Source of the DNA: Gemmatimonadota bacterium
GTDB lineage: Bacteria > JAAXHH01
Direction: 5' to 3'
NCBI GenBank assembly: GCA_009837395.1
Contig: VXTP01000029.1
Span: forward strand, 1 to 64,000
Length of the DNA: 64,000 nt
Positions 1-8,240 of the stretch are shown here, piece by piece. The notes under the pieces were generated by a model, which was not told the DNA's origin, made no database searches, and worked only from the letters and a program-made list of their open reading frames with translations. The position numbers and the translations under genes were made by a program. Positions within the stretch are counted from its first letter, which is position 1. Every line of letters starts with the position of its first letter.

Positions 1-475
1 CGTCTGGACCAAGCCATCGCAACGCCTGGACCACGGGAGCCGATGGACGTCCAGCCCATTTCATTACTCGCGGGCTCGCATGTTTAAATTGGATCGTTCG
101 GCCATCTATCTCGAGCACCCTCGAAGGTCCATCAGTTATATAGCTTGCCTTTGCGGGTACCGCGTTTGTGATACCCAACTGATTGGCAGACTGCAGACCA
201 TCGGGCATAATCCGCACACCATCTCTCCTGGCAAGCGCAGCAATGGCGACATCAATATCCGCAGGAGCAGGACGATTCAGCAAACTACTGAACCTGGGTC
301 TGTCATATAGTCCACGGCCGACACGACGAAGTTGCCCGGACTTGACAAGTCGAGACAGTGCTTGATCTACTGATTCCCTGCTGCCCAGGTCAACAAAGTC
401 TTTAGGCGTGACTACCCATTTTCCGCTCGAATGCGCGGACATTCTTTTCATTATCTTTTTCGCAATACCTTTCAA
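1..475 (-). CDS. AbiEi-type antitoxin, DUF6088 family (partial, runs off the left edge)
   Basis: Reading the minus strand from 475 to base 1 gives 158 uninterrupted codons and no stop, so the gene is cut by the window edge. The N-terminus resembles DUF6088 proteins, the winged-helix antitoxin relatives of AbiEi from type IV toxin-antitoxin pairs. Recognisable stretches are VTPKDFVDLGS, QALSRLVKSGQLRRVGRGLY and, further on, a TDGPSR segment. The start is TTG at 475 because GGAGGT (complement 484-489) lies 8 bases upstream; an ATG at 451 is the fallback. AbiEi proteins act as antitoxin and autorepressor, usually with an AbiEii nucleotidyltransferase toxin encoded just downstream, which here would lie beyond base 1. 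The family call is firm; the toxin partner is inferred. Confidence 0.82.
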   Translation of the reverse strand, partial: MKGIAKKIMKRMSAHSSGKWVVTPKDFVDLGSRESVDQALSRLVKSGQLRRVGRGLYDRPRFSSLLNRPAPADIDVAIAALARRDGVRIMPDGLQSANQLGITNAVPAKASYITDGPSRVLEIDGRTIQFKHASPRVMKWAGRPSAPVVQALRWLGPD

Positions 476-503
476 GATCAATCACCTCCAGACGTGCTCT
501 TTA

Positions 504-557
504 GTGTTACTAGTCGGTAATACATTTGTCAGAAAAATACTAATATTTTCTTACAAA
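504..557 (-). promoter_or_regulatory. Promoter and palindromic operator of the AbiEi-type antitoxin
   Basis: On the minus strand CTGACA (527-532) is followed after 17 bp by TAACAC (504-509). A second reading is TTGTTT with TATTTT further upstream. An imperfect inverted repeat covers 525-557, with arms TTTGTAAGAAAATA and TTTGTCAGAAAAATA, and overlaps the -35 box. AbiEi proteins are known to repress their own promoter through inverted repeats, so this is a plausible autoregulatory operator. Box quality is moderate. Confidence 0.5.
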
Positions 558-781
558 ACAACTGTTATTTTGAACGGGAGTGTAAATCAGGCCTAAACGT
601 GCTCAGGCGTCATTCCAAAGCCAGGTATGATCCAGGAACAGGCAGAACATTCGGTGATCCATGCTGTCAGGTAAAAAAGAAATCACGAGACTGCGTAACG
701 TAGCGCTGACTATAGCAAATAGAAGGGTCACCGTTTCGATCTATAACCTAATCGATTGACGGCTGAGAGGAGGAGAGGAAG
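558..781. other. Non-coding stretch between the antitoxin promoter and the HTH remnant
   Basis: No gene is evident. A 32-codon plus-strand reading frame (661-759) ends just before the HTH remnant, where a HigB/RelE-like toxin tail would be expected, and has a Lys/Arg-rich start. The resemblance is too weak to call. AGGAGGAGAGG at 769-779 is a strong ribosome-binding sequence for the remnant downstream. Confidence 0.4.
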
Positions 782-940
782 ATGAGTACGCTGTAGGACA
801 GAAAGGACGAGTTGCCCTCGGCCCGGCGGAAGAAAGTCGAAGAAAGAGCCCAGGAACTGATCGCCGAAGAGTTGACGCTTCGGGACCTGCGCAAGGCTCG
901 AAAGCAAGCGCAGACTGGATCTGCGGATACTGCCCGCTGA
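782..940 (+). pseudogene. Broken HigA/XRE-type antitoxin remnant
   Basis: A strong Shine-Dalgarno precedes ATG at 782, but codon 5 is TAG (794-796). Past the stop the same frame reads VEERAQELIAEELTLRDLRK, typical of the N-terminal arm of XRE-family antitoxins paired with RelE/Gp49-like toxins (consensus style: RRAKVExRAxELIAEExTLRDLRKA). The frame ends at 940, before any helix-turn-helix could be encoded. The gene is therefore both interrupted and truncated. With the AbiEi-type gene 300 bp away, this looks like an eroding toxin-antitoxin patch. Family resemblance is recognised by eye only. Confidence 0.6.
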
Positions 941-960
941 ACTAAGAGATAGGATGGATA

Positions 961-1239
961 ATGAACAATCCAGTATCAAATAGAGAACCTGACAAATCCG
1001 AATTATCCCAGGATGAGATCCAGCACTTTATCAGACAGGTTGGCAATGATTTGTACTTCGGTGCAGATAACATTCGGGTAAGACTAGGCCGAATTGAAGA
1101 GAAATTCAAAAACACCGCAACAAAAGAAGATATCGCCAATATAAAGATATGGGTATTGGTCGGTGTGGGGACCACCGGGCTTTCGTTGCTTGGGGCAGCA
1201 GGAGCGGTTGTGGTTGGTCTGATGAACTACTTCAGGTGA
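961..1239 (+). CDS. Small C-tail-anchored membrane protein, function unknown
   Basis: 92 residues. The N-terminal two thirds is charged and helix-prone (residues about 10-58) and includes the amphipathic stretch VRLGRIEEKFKNTATKED. It is followed by one hydrophobic segment at about residues 64-88 (WVLVGVGTTGLSLLGAAGAV) and a short MNYFR tail, so the topology is tail-anchored. I do not recognise a named family. The architecture resembles small coiled-coil plus transmembrane proteins found in prophage and plasmid maintenance regions. It lies 20 bp after the broken antitoxin, and its start is preceded by GATAGGATGGATA. A second small protein with the mirrored layout follows 44 bp later. Confidence 0.6.
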   Translation: MNNPVSNREPDKSELSQDEIQHFIRQVGNDLYFGADNIRVRLGRIEEKFKNTATKEDIANIKIWVLVGVGTTGLSLLGAAGAVVVGLMNYFR

Positions 1240-1283
1240 AGCTGTTAGGATTTCGCGTGTGGTTTTAAACTGGGAGTCAATCG

Positions 1284-1502
1284 ATGACCGTAATGTCCCG
1301 CGACAACTGGGCCTTCGTCGCACAGGTCATAACTGCCGTAGGAATACTCGTTATCACCATCCTGACATTCGTCAACCAGGCTAACAGCGAATTTCGAAAC
1401 GAGATCAGGACCGAACTGGCCGCTATACGGTCTGAGGTCCGGGATATAAACACCCGGCTCGCACGTGTTGAGGGTTATCTACGTGTGCCGGATACAGAGT
1501 AG
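1284..1502 (+). CDS. Small N-anchored membrane protein with coiled-coil tail, function unknown
   Basis: 72 residues. A single hydrophobic helix at about residues 10-29 (FVAQVITAVGILVITILTF) is followed by a charged, heptad-like helix to the C-terminus (about 34-65, alternating Arg/Glu/Leu/Ile). This is the reverse order of the preceding protein. ATG at 1284 or 1293 are both possible. No family is recognised. The pair may be co-expressed because they lie 44 bp apart on the same strand, with no clear terminator between. The gene ends 10 bp before the tmRNA 3' end, which lies on the opposite strand. Confidence 0.55.
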   Translation: MTVMSRDNWAFVAQVITAVGILVITILTFVNQANSEFRNEIRTELAAIRSEVRDINTRLARVEGYLRVPDTE

Positions 1503-1512
1503 GATGGAATGA

Positions 1513-1874
1513 TGGAGGTGGGGGGAATCGAACCCCCGTCCGGAAGTGCCTAAGCGGGAACGTCTACATGCATAGCCTGTTTTTTGGTCTCGTTCCGGAG
1601 AACTCCAGCAGGCAGGATTTAACCGGAACCAGCCTCAGTTGAGTCTCGCCTGGCGCCCTGAGGCGCGACACCCGGCCAGCCTGCTTTATCGTCGCTTTTA
1701 ACCATCCCGCAGGCGGGGCTGATTAAAAACGGGTTGCGCTAAGTTACCTTAGGCAGCCATTGCATACGAAGGTTCGTCTGCAGTTAATTTTGTTCCCAAT
1801 GGTTTAACGAGGTTATCGGGGACCTCGGCACGCAATTCCCACCGCATCCACTCCCGTCGAATCCTTTCACCCCC
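1513..1874 (-). ncRNA. ssrA: tmRNA (SsrA)
   Basis: The 5' end GGGGGTG (1868-1874) pairs with CACCTCC followed by discriminator A (1513-1520), and the tRNA-like half carries a GGTTCGATTCC T-loop. After the conserved GGATTCGACGGG near the 5' end, the message part encodes the tag ADEPSYAMAA followed by TAA (1749-1781, minus strand). The tag ends in the usual protease-recognised AMAA form. tmRNA with SmpB rescues stalled ribosomes and marks the nascent chain for degradation. The length of 362 nt is typical. A promoter sits immediately upstream, and two tRNA-Lys genes lie 83 bp further upstream on the same strand. Confidence 0.95.
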
Positions 1875-1883
1875 ATGTCAAAG

Positions 1884-1912
1884 AAGGTAGGACATTGGCC
1901 CTTCCCTGTCAA
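1884..1912 (-). promoter_or_regulatory. ssrA promoter
   Basis: TTGACA (complement 1907-1912) and TACCTT (1884-1889) are separated by 17 bp. The -10 box ends 9 bases before the first base of tmRNA, which fits a sigma-70-type start at 1874. Confidence 0.7.
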
Positions 1913-1956
1913 ATCCACCCGTGCCCGAAGGTTTGGGTGCGACCGGGAGAGGGCAG

Positions 1957-2029
<73 letters not shown>

Positions 2030-2034
2030 ATCTA

Positions 2035-2107
2035 TGAGCGCGGAAGGAATCGAACCTTCGACCCACAGATTAAAAGTCTGTTGCTCTGCCAACTGAGCTA
2101 CGCGCCC
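2035..2107 (-). tRNA. tRNA-Lys (anticodon TTT)
   Basis: A 73-nt cloverleaf: acceptor GGGCGCG with CGCGCTC (one G-U pair), discriminator A, and anticodon loop CTTTTAA giving TTT. Together with the CTT isoacceptor next door it covers both lysine codons. A clear promoter lies just upstream at 2121-2149. Confidence 0.95.
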
Positions 2108-2120
2108 TCGCAGGCGAAGC

Positions 2121-2149
2121 AAGATAAGCGGTTACGCCCCGAAGGTCAA
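2121..2149 (-). promoter_or_regulatory. Promoter of the tRNA-Lys pair
   Basis: TTGACC (complement 2144-2149), a 17-bp spacer and TATCTT (2121-2126), ending 13 bases before the mature 5' end of tRNA-Lys(TTT). Confidence 0.65.
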
Positions 2150-2217
2150 TCAAATTCCGGTTTGGACGGGATGGCTGATCGGCACCTGCCGGAGCCTGAA
2201 TCAGGCTGGCAAAACCC

Positions 2218-3495
2218 CTACAGGAATATGGTCGCGTCCCGGTGCGATCCGACTGAGATGATTTTCACGTCGGTCTTGACCAGTTCCGCAACCCGTTCGA
2301 TATAGGCCCGCGCTTTGACCGGAAGATCGCTCCAGGTCCGGATGTGCCCCGTGGGCCGGTCCCAGCCTTCCATCTCCTCGTAGACGGGTTCGCACCGGGC
2401 GAGGACGTTCGCGTCGTTGGGCAGGTGGGGGATTACGTCGCCGTTCAGCCGGTAACCCACGCACAGCCGCAGCGTCTGGAGACTGTCCAGCGTGTCGAGC
2501 CGGGCGAGCGCCAGGCTGTCGATGCCGTTCACCATGACGGCGTAGCGCACGACCATGGCGTCGAACCACCCGCAACGCCTCGGACGGCCCGTCGTGGCGC
2601 CGAACTCGCCCGCCATGCGCCGGAACTCGTCGCCCCACCGCGAGGGAAACTCCGTGGGAAAGGGCCCGTTCCCCACCCGGGTGGTGTAGGCCTTGGCCAC
2701 GCCGATGACCTCGTCGATGCGCGTGGGGCCGACGCCGGCCCCCATGCAGGCGGCGCCCGTGGTCGTGTTGGAGGACGTGACGTAAGGGTAGGTCCCGTGG
2801 TCCACGTCCAGCAGCGTGCCCTGGCTGCCCTCGAAGAGGATCTCCTTGCCGCCGTCGATGGCGTCGTTGAGATATTCCGACGTGTTGATCACGTATGGAC
2901 CGATCTGCCGGGCGAAAGCCAGGTATTCCTCGATGATCCGCTCCGCATCGAGCGCTTCGGCCTGGTAGATAGCGTCGAGGATCCTGTTCGCCTCCCCGAT
3001 GTTTCGCTGCAGCTTCTCCTTCAGCACGCCGTGGTCGTGGAGGTCGACGATGCGTATGCCCTTGCGGGCGGCCTTGTCCGCGTAGGCCGGTCCAATGCCC
3101 CGGCCCGTGGTACCGATACGCTCTTCTTCCTGCCTCTGCTCTTCTCCGACCCGGTCGATCAGCTTGTGATAGGGCATGATGAGGTGGGCGTTGTGGCTGA
3201 TGAACAGCCGTCCTTCCACGTCGATGCCGTGCGATCCGAGCATGTCGATCTCTTCCATCAGCGCTTCGGGATCGATTACGGTGCCGTTGCCGATGACGCA
3301 AGTCTTGTCCGGCCGCAGTATGCCCACGGGAATCAGGTGGAGGATGTACTCCTGGTCTCCGATCTGGACGGTGTGTCCGGCGTTGGCCCCGCCCTGGAAC
3401 CGCACGACGATGTCGGCCCGTTCACTCAGAAAATCAACGATCTTGCCCTTGCCTTCGTCGCCCCAGGCTGCGCCTACGAGAATGCGAACGGCCAT
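2218..3495 (-). CDS. purA: Adenylosuccinate synthetase
   Basis: 425 residues, normal for PurA, which joins IMP and aspartate with GTP to make adenylosuccinate in AMP synthesis. All signatures are present: the GDEGKGK loop near residue 12, GGANAGHT, GTTGRGIGP, EGSQG, and the long NTTTGA...GPTRIDEV segment, then GATTGRPRRCGWFD. ATG at 3495 was chosen because MAVRILVGAAWGDEGKGK matches the usual N-terminus; an in-frame extension to 3612 would overlap the leader hairpin. The gene stands alone with its own promoter (3628-3657) and a hairpin plus U-tract in the leader that could act as an attenuator. Confidence 0.95.
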   Translation of the reverse strand: MAVRILVGAAWGDEGKGKIVDFLSERADIVVRFQGGANAGHTVQIGDQEYILHLIPVGILRPDKTCVIGNGTVIDPEALMEEIDMLGSHGIDVEGRLFISHNAHLIMPYHKLIDRVGEEQRQEEERIGTTGRGIGPAYADKAARKGIRIVDLHDHGVLKEKLQRNIGEANRILDAIYQAEALDAERIIEEYLAFARQIGPYVINTSEYLNDAIDGGKEILFEGSQGTLLDVDHGTYPYVTSSNTTTGAACMGAGVGPTRIDEVIGVAKAYTTRVGNGPFPTEFPSRWGDEFRRMAGEFGATTGRPRRCGWFDAMVVRYAVMVNGIDSLALARLDTLDSLQTLRLCVGYRLNGDVIPHLPNDANVLARCEPVYEEMEGWDRPTGHIRTWSDLPVKARAYIERVAELVKTDVKIISVGSHRDATIFL

Positions 3496-3569
3496 CTTTG
3501 CTTCCATCTCCCTCATATATACCCGGCTGGCCGGTCCTTCGTTGAAATCGAGGCCGGTCCCGGGTCCAC

Positions 3570-3602
3570 AAACAACAAAAGGGCGAGTCATAAGACCCGC
3601 CC
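3570..3602 (-). terminator. Candidate attenuator hairpin in the purA leader
   Basis: On the minus strand GGGCGGGTC-TTAT-GACTCGCCC (3581-3602) forms a stem of 5+3 bp with one mismatch and is followed by TTTTGTTGTTT. It lies between the purA promoter and the purA start, so it can only affect purA mRNA. The role is inferred from shape and position. Confidence 0.45.
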
Positions 3603-3627
3603 TCGAGACCATTAGATCTTACAGTTC

Positions 3628-3657
3628 ATTTTATGCAGTATGGAAGTGGAAGGTCAA
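3628..3657 (-). promoter_or_regulatory. purA promoter
   Basis: TTGACC (complement 3652-3657), an 18-bp spacer and TAAAAT (3628-3633). The predicted leader to the purA start codon is about 125 nt and contains the hairpin at 3570-3602. Confidence 0.65.
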
Positions 3658-3807
3658 GAAAAAACGGCTGATAAAACCGGACAATGTCGCATTGCCTGAA
3701 CTTAGCTGGCGCGTCGCCCGTGCACCGCCAAAGACTCCACCAGCGCTTGGCCAGGACAACGCCAGTACGTCACCACCCTGCTGCCAGGACACCGTCGTAC
3801 AGATCGG

Positions 3808-3836
3808 TTGACAATCGACGCGTACATGGTACTAAT
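3808..3836 (+). promoter_or_regulatory. Possible promoter of the sugar isomerase gene
   Basis: TTGACA at 3808-3813, a 16-bp spacer and TACTAAT at 3830-3836 with an upstream TGG (extended -10 style). It is the only convincing plus-strand promoter in the 457-bp divergent gap between purA (3495) and the isomerase (3953). Otherwise the gap holds only the purA leader and promoter. Confidence 0.45.
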
Positions 3837-3952
3837 GCAAGAACTAGTGTTTACACGCGGGATCACGTGCAGGGCAGGTGAGAAAGACGCGTAAGATCCA
3901 ATTTGAGAAGCGGCCTGAAGCACGGACCCGTATGTCCCGGCTCGTAAGAGGA

Positions 3953-4777
3953 ATGAAAGCGAGACCTCCCATGTATTCCTGCATCAACGGCGCGACGACC
4001 ATGGCCTATTCGCTCGAGCAGGACATGGAAGCCGCGGCGAAGGCGGGGTTCGTCGCCGTGGAGATTTGGTCCAGGAAGCTCGATGCGTTCCTGGAAACCC
4101 ACGATGCCGGCGAGTTGAAGGCAACCCTGGATGCGCACGGGCTGCGGGCAGCCTCGCTCTGTCCCTACGGGCTGGTGGGATTCTCTGACAACCGGGAGCA
4201 GCTTCAGGCCATCGAACGCGCGGCGGAGGTGGCCGAGGCCATCGACTGCCCCGTCCTCCTCGTCTGCGCCGACGCGCCGCCGGACGATATGGACCGGGGT
4301 GAAGCCTTCGACACCATGGCCGCCACGGCCCGCACCTACGCCGAGCGGGCCGCCACCCACGGCGTCAAGATCGCCATCGAGCCCCTCGGGCGGCATCCCT
4401 TCATCCCCGGTCCCTGCGAAGCCCTGGAGGTGATCGAACGGGCCGGACACGACAGCCTGGGACTGATGGTGGATTTCTTCCACTACTACAAGTCGGGCGT
4501 CCCGCTCGACGACATTCGGGCGATCCCCACCGAATTGCTGATGATCGTCCACGTAGACGACTGCGAGGACCTGCCGCCGGCCGACCTGACCGACCAGCAT
4601 CGTGTCTACATGGGTGAAGGCGTACTGCCCCTGAAGGAGATGATGGGCATATTGCGGGAGAAAGGCTATTCGGGCGCGCTGTCGGTCGAGATCTTCCGGG
4701 AGGCATACTGGGAGAAGGACCCGGTGGAGATATCCGTCGCGGCGAAAGCGGCCTACGACCGGATGATGGCCGGCTGA
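3953..4777 (+). CDS. Sugar phosphate isomerase/epimerase-like TIM-barrel protein
   Basis: 274 residues of the xylose-isomerase-like/AP-endonuclease-2 fold. Metal-site positions are visible at strand ends: IAIEPLGRH (Glu), GLMVDFFHYYKSG (Asp, His), IVHVDDCED (His, Asp) and LSVEIF (Glu). The N-terminal part MAYSLEQDMEAAAKAGFVAVEIW is the usual first barrel turn. Members isomerise or epimerise sugars, inositols or hydroxypyruvate; the substrate cannot be read here. The start is uncertain: 3953 follows AAGAGGA closely, and ATG at 3971 is possible. It is transcribed alone, divergent from purA and convergent with the glycine cleavage genes. Confidence 0.75.
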   Translation: MKARPPMYSCINGATTMAYSLEQDMEAAAKAGFVAVEIWSRKLDAFLETHDAGELKATLDAHGLRAASLCPYGLVGFSDNREQLQAIERAAEVAEAIDCPVLLVCADAPPDDMDRGEAFDTMAATARTYAERAATHGVKIAIEPLGRHPFIPGPCEALEVIERAGHDSLGLMVDFFHYYKSGVPLDDIRAIPTELLMIVHVDDCEDLPPADLTDQHRVYMGEGVLPLKEMMGILREKGYSGALSVEIFREAYWEKDPVEISVAAKAAYDRMMAG

Positions 4778-4886
4778 GGACGGGAACGGCGCTGCCGCCT
4801 CCAGGGCTGAGGATGCGCACGGTTTTGGTGCTCACCACCGGAGCTAAGGTCGGGACCGGCGTTGCCTCTGCCAACCCCGAACGGCC

Positions 4887-6389
4887 CTACTCCGCCAGCG
4901 ACTTCCGGTACCGCAGGTTCAGGGTCTTCGGATGGGCGGCGCGCGCCTCGTCGAGGCGGCCGACCGGCGTGGTGTGCGGGGCGTTCCGGACCAGTTCCGG
5001 GTCGTTTTCGACTTCCTCGGCGATGGCTGTCATGGCGTCGATGAACCGGTCGATGGACTCCTTGCTCTCGGTTTCGGTGGGTTCGACCATGGCCGCCTCG
5101 GGCACGATGAGCGGGAAGTAGATCGTCGGCGCGTAGAAACCGTAGTCGAGGAGGCGCTTGGCGATGTCCAGCATCCGGACGCCGTGCTCGCGGAACCGGG
5201 TGCCGGAAGCCACGAACTCATGCTGGCAGGGCACATCGGCGGGAATTTGCGTCTCCTTCTGCGTACCGTGGACGAGGACGGTGCGGGGGTAGCTTTTCTC
5301 AAGACGCCGCATGATGTAGTTGGCGTTCAGGATGGCGTTCTCGCTCACCTGGCGCAGGCCGTCGGGACCGTTGGCCCGGATATAGGCGTAGGCCCGGACC
5401 ATCATGCCGAAGCTGCCGCCGAAACCGCGGACGCGGCCGATGGAATCCGGCCGGTCGTAGTCGAACCGGTACACGTCGCCGTCCTTCACCGGCACGGGTG
5501 TCGGCAGGAACCGGACCAGGTCGCTCCGCACGCCTACGGGTCCCGCGCCCGGACCGCCGCCCCCGTGGGGCGTGGAAAAGGTCTTGTGCAGGTTGAAGTG
5601 GACCACGTCGAAGCCCATGTCACCGGGCCGGGTTATGCCGAGGACCGCGTTGAGGTTCGCCCCGTCCATGTAGAGCAGGGCTCCTGCGTCGTGGACGATG
5701 TCCGCGATGGTGCGAATCTCCGACTCGAAGAGCCCTAGCGTGTTCGGATTGGTGAGCATGAAGGCGGCCGTTTCCTCGTCGATCAACTCCGCCAGCCGGC
5801 CGGTGTCCACGAGCCCGTGGGCATTGGTCGGGATCTGCACCGTCTCGTAGCCCACCAGGGTTACGCTGGCCGGGTTGGTGCCGTGGGCCGAATCGGGGAT
5901 GATGACCTTGCGCCGGGCATGTCCGCGCGCCTCGTGATAGGCCCGCATGATCATCAGGCCGGTCAACTCGCCGTGGGCGCCGGCCGCGGGCTGCAGCGTG
6001 ACCCCTTCCAGTCCGGCGATTTCCGCGAGGTCCCGCGAGAGTTCGTACATCAGCTGGAGGCCGCCCTGGCAGGTCTCGTCCTGCTGCATGGGGTGCAGAC
6101 GCGCGAATCCCGGCAGGGCCGCCATGTCCTCGTTGACCTTCGGGTTGTGCTTGATGGTGCACGAACCCAGGGGGTACATGGCCCGGTCCGGATGATAGTT
6201 CAGGGTGGACAGCCGGGTATAGTGGCGGACGACGTCGACCTCGCTGACTTCGGGCAGCTCGGGCGGCGCGGTGCGGAGGTCCGCTTCGGGCAGGTACGAC
6301 GCAACCGGCTTAACGGGCACGTCCGGCGCGGGCAGCGAGACCCCTCGTCGTCCGGGAGAACTCAGTTCGAATATAAGCGGTTCCGACAA
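4887..6389 (-). CDS. gcvPB: Glycine dehydrogenase (decarboxylating) subunit 2
   Basis: The catalytic half of split P-protein in the glycine cleavage system. It is PLP-dependent, releases CO2 from glycine and passes the aminomethyl group to lipoyl-GcvH. The PLP lysine lies in [16 protein letters not shown]. The N-terminus [16 protein letters not shown] and [13 protein letters not shown] are family hallmarks. The start is put at TTG 6389 ([11 protein letters not shown]) because AGAGG sits 7 bases upstream; GTG at 6404 would add five residues. The length of about 500 residues is normal. It is last in the minus-strand order gcvH-gcvPA-gcvPB. No gcvT (T-protein) is found in the window. Confidence 0.94.
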   Translation of the reverse strand: MSEPLIFELSSPGRRGVSLPAPDVPVKPVASYLPEADLRTAPPELPEVSEVDVVRHYTRLSTLNYHPDRAMYPLGSCTIKHNPKVNEDMAALPGFARLHPMQQDETCQGGLQLMYELSRDLAEIAGLEGVTLQPAAGAHGELTGLMIMRAYHEARGHARRKVIIPDSAHGTNPASVTLVGYETVQIPTNAHGLVDTGRLAELIDEETAAFMLTNPNTLGLFESEIRTIADIVHDAGALLYMDGANLNAVLGITRPGDMGFDVVHFNLHKTFSTPHGGGGPGAGPVGVRSDLVRFLPTPVPVKDGDVYRFDYDRPDSIGRVRGFGGSFGMMVRAYAYIRANGPDGLRQVSENAILNANYIMRRLEKSYPRTVLVHGTQKETQIPADVPCQHEFVASGTRFREHGVRMLDIAKRLLDYGFYAPTIYFPLIVPEAAMVEPTETESKESIDRFIDAMTAIAEEVENDPELVRNAPHTTPVGRLDEARAAHPKTLNLRYRKSLAE

Positions 6390-6438
6390 ACTCCGACCTC
6401 TCACTCTCAGGATGCGTATGTTTCGTGTTCGGCGGTAC

Positions 6439-7782
6439 TCAACTGAATCGCGCCAGCGCTTCGACCAGCCGGTCGATCTGGGCGCGCGTCCGCCGCTCCG
6501 TCACCGCGATCAGCAGGCCGTCTTCCATTTCCAGGGACGGGAATCGCGCCAGGTCGATGCCGGCCAGCAACCCGTCGTCCGCGAGCCGGGTCACGATCTC
6601 GCCGGGAGCGGCCGGAGTCCGCACCACGAATTCCTTGAAGAACGGCCGGTCGAAGGCGAGTTCATAGCCAGGCAGGTCCGCGATGCGCACCGCCGCGTAG
6701 TGGCTCTTGTGGAGGCACAGTTCCGCGACCTGCTTCAACCCTTCCTTCCCGATCAGCGACAGGTAGATGGTCGCCATCAGGGCGTTGAGCTGCTGGCTGG
6801 TGCAGATGTTCGACGTGGCCTTGTCCCGCCGGATGTGCTGCTCGCGGGCCTGCAGCGTCAGGACGAACCCCCTCAGGTTCTCCTGGTCGACGGTTTGCCC
6901 GGCGATGCGCCCGGGCATGCGCCGGACGAAGCGGTTTCTCGCCGCGAAGAAACCCAGGGCCGGTCCGCCGTAACTCACCTGGTTGCCCATGGACTGCCCC
7001 TCTCCCACGGCGATATCCGCGCCGTAGGCGCCAGGAGACTCGATGACCCCGAGGGAGATCGGGTCCACGGCCATGACCAGGAGGGCGCCCGCACCGTGCA
7101 CGACCCGTTCCAGTTCGCTCATGGATTCCAGGCAGCCGAAGAAGTTGGGATGCTGTACGATCACGCAGGCCGTGTCGCCGGTCAGGGCCGACGCCAGCTG
7201 GCCGGGATCCAGTGCGCCGTTCGGGCAGGGCAGCTTCTCCACTTCGATGCCCGGCCCGTGGGCGTAGGTACGGACTGTCTCGACATAATGGGGGTGCACG
7301 CTACCCGCCAGGATCACGCGGTCGCGCCCCGTGGCCGACCGGGCCAGCATGGCCGCTTCCGCCGTCGCCGAAGCGCCGTCGTACATGGAAGCGTTGGCCA
7401 CCTCCAGGCCCGTAAGTTCGCAGATCATCGTCTGGAACTCGTAGATGCCCTGGAGCGTGCCCTGGCTCACTTCCGGCTGGTAGGGTGTGTAGGAGGTCAG
7501 AAATTCCGAGCGGCCGGCCAGGTGGCCTATGGCGCTGGGAACGAAGTGATCGTACATGCCGCCGCCCACAAAGGACGCCATCCGGTCGGCCGAACCGTTG
7601 CGGGAGGCCATCTCGCCCATCGAATCGTGGAGTTCGAGTTCCGACAGGGCGGGCGGGAGGTCCAGGGGGCCGTCCAGCCGGACGTCGTTCGGGATGACGG
7701 TCAGCAGTTCTTCGACCGACCCGATGCCGATGGCTTCCATCATGGCCTGGCGGTCGGCGTCGGTGTTGGGGATATACGTCAT
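6439..7782 (-). CDS. gcvPA: Glycine dehydrogenase (decarboxylating) subunit 1
   Basis: 447 residues, the N-terminal-type subunit of split P-protein that pairs with gcvPB 49 bp downstream. Typical features are [43 protein letters not shown] and [14 protein letters not shown], all conserved in GcvPA. GGAGCATCC precedes the ATG at 7782. Two-subunit glycine decarboxylase is found in many Firmicutes, Thermotogae and deep-branching Gram-negatives, while Proteobacteria usually have a single fused GcvP; this is mildly informative about lineage. Confidence 0.94.
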   Translation of the reverse strand: MTYIPNTDADRQAMMEAIGIGSVEELLTVIPNDVRLDGPLDLPPALSELELHDSMGEMASRNGSADRMASFVGGGMYDHFVPSAIGHLAGRSEFLTSYTPYQPEVSQGTLQGIYEFQTMICELTGLEVANASMYDGASATAEAAMLARSATGRDRVILAGSVHPHYVETVRTYAHGPGIEVEKLPCPNGALDPGQLASALTGDTACVIVQHPNFFGCLESMSELERVVHGAGALLVMAVDPISLGVIESPGAYGADIAVGEGQSMGNQVSYGGPALGFFAARNRFVRRMPGRIAGQTVDQENLRGFVLTLQAREQHIRRDKATSNICTSQQLNALMATIYLSLIGKEGLKQVAELCLHKSHYAAVRIADLPGYELAFDRPFFKEFVVRTPAAPGEIVTRLADDGLLAGIDLARFPSLEMEDGLLIAVTERRTRAQIDRLVEALARFS

Positions 7783-7803
7783 GGATGCTCCGCAGGGGCC
7801 GCC

Positions 7804-8184
7804 TCAGGCGCCGACGAAGGAACGGTAGTCCGCGGCGGTCATCAGGCTGGTGAAGGCGCCCGCGTCGTCGACTTTCAGCCTGATCATCCATCCGTCTCCG
7901 TAGGGGTCCTGGTTGACCGCTTCGGGGTTGTCTTCCAGGTCGTCGTTGACCTCCGTCACGGTCCCGCCCATCGGGCTGTAAAGGTCCGACACGGTCTTCA
8001 CGGCTTCCACCGCCCCGAAGACGCCCATCTCAGCCACGTGGTCGTCTTCCGAAGGCAGTTCCACGAAGACGATGTCGCCCAGTTCGGACTGTGCGAAGTC
8101 CGTGATGCCGACGGTGGCGATGTCACCCTCCAGGCGCACCCACTCGTGTTCGGTCGAATAGCGGAGATCTGAGGGCGTGTTCAT
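7804..8184 (-). CDS. gcvH: Glycine cleavage system H protein
   Basis: 126 residues. A lipoyl carrier that shuttles the aminomethyl group between P, T and L proteins. The lipoylated lysine is Lys63 in EAVKTVSDLYSP. The start at 8184 (MNTPSDLRYSTEHEW) is set by GGAGAAAGGAACGC directly upstream; the longer frame from 8229 adds an Arg-rich stretch that is not part of the family. It is 21 bp upstream of gcvPA, so the three gcv genes form one unit. This unit is likely continuous with accC 56 bp upstream. Confidence 0.95.
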   Translation of the reverse strand: MNTPSDLRYSTEHEWVRLEGDIATVGITDFAQSELGDIVFVELPSEDDHVAEMGVFGAVEAVKTVSDLYSPMGGTVTEVNDDLEDNPEAVNQDPYGDGWMIRLKVDDAGAFTSLMTAADYRSFVGA

Positions 8185-8240
8185 GCGTTCCTTTCTCCGG
8201 CGCCTGGGTCCGATGCGGGCCGCCGCCACCGGTCAATTCG

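Noticed and set aside
80-310. Short plus-strand frame at the left edge
   Set aside because: Antisense to the AbiEi-type antitoxin, which has a ribosome-binding site and family motifs.
661-759. HigB/RelE-like toxin tail upstream of the broken antitoxin
   Set aside because: Only a vague Lys/Arg-rich similarity over 32 codons; not enough to call.
2035-2107. Third tRNA in the lysine cluster
   Set aside because: Only two cloverleaf structures can be folded between 1957 and 2107; the spacer to tmRNA holds just a promoter.
6271-8172. 633-codon open frame antisense to gcvPA/gcvH
   Set aside because: No family resemblance; the minus strand encodes intact glycine cleavage proteins.
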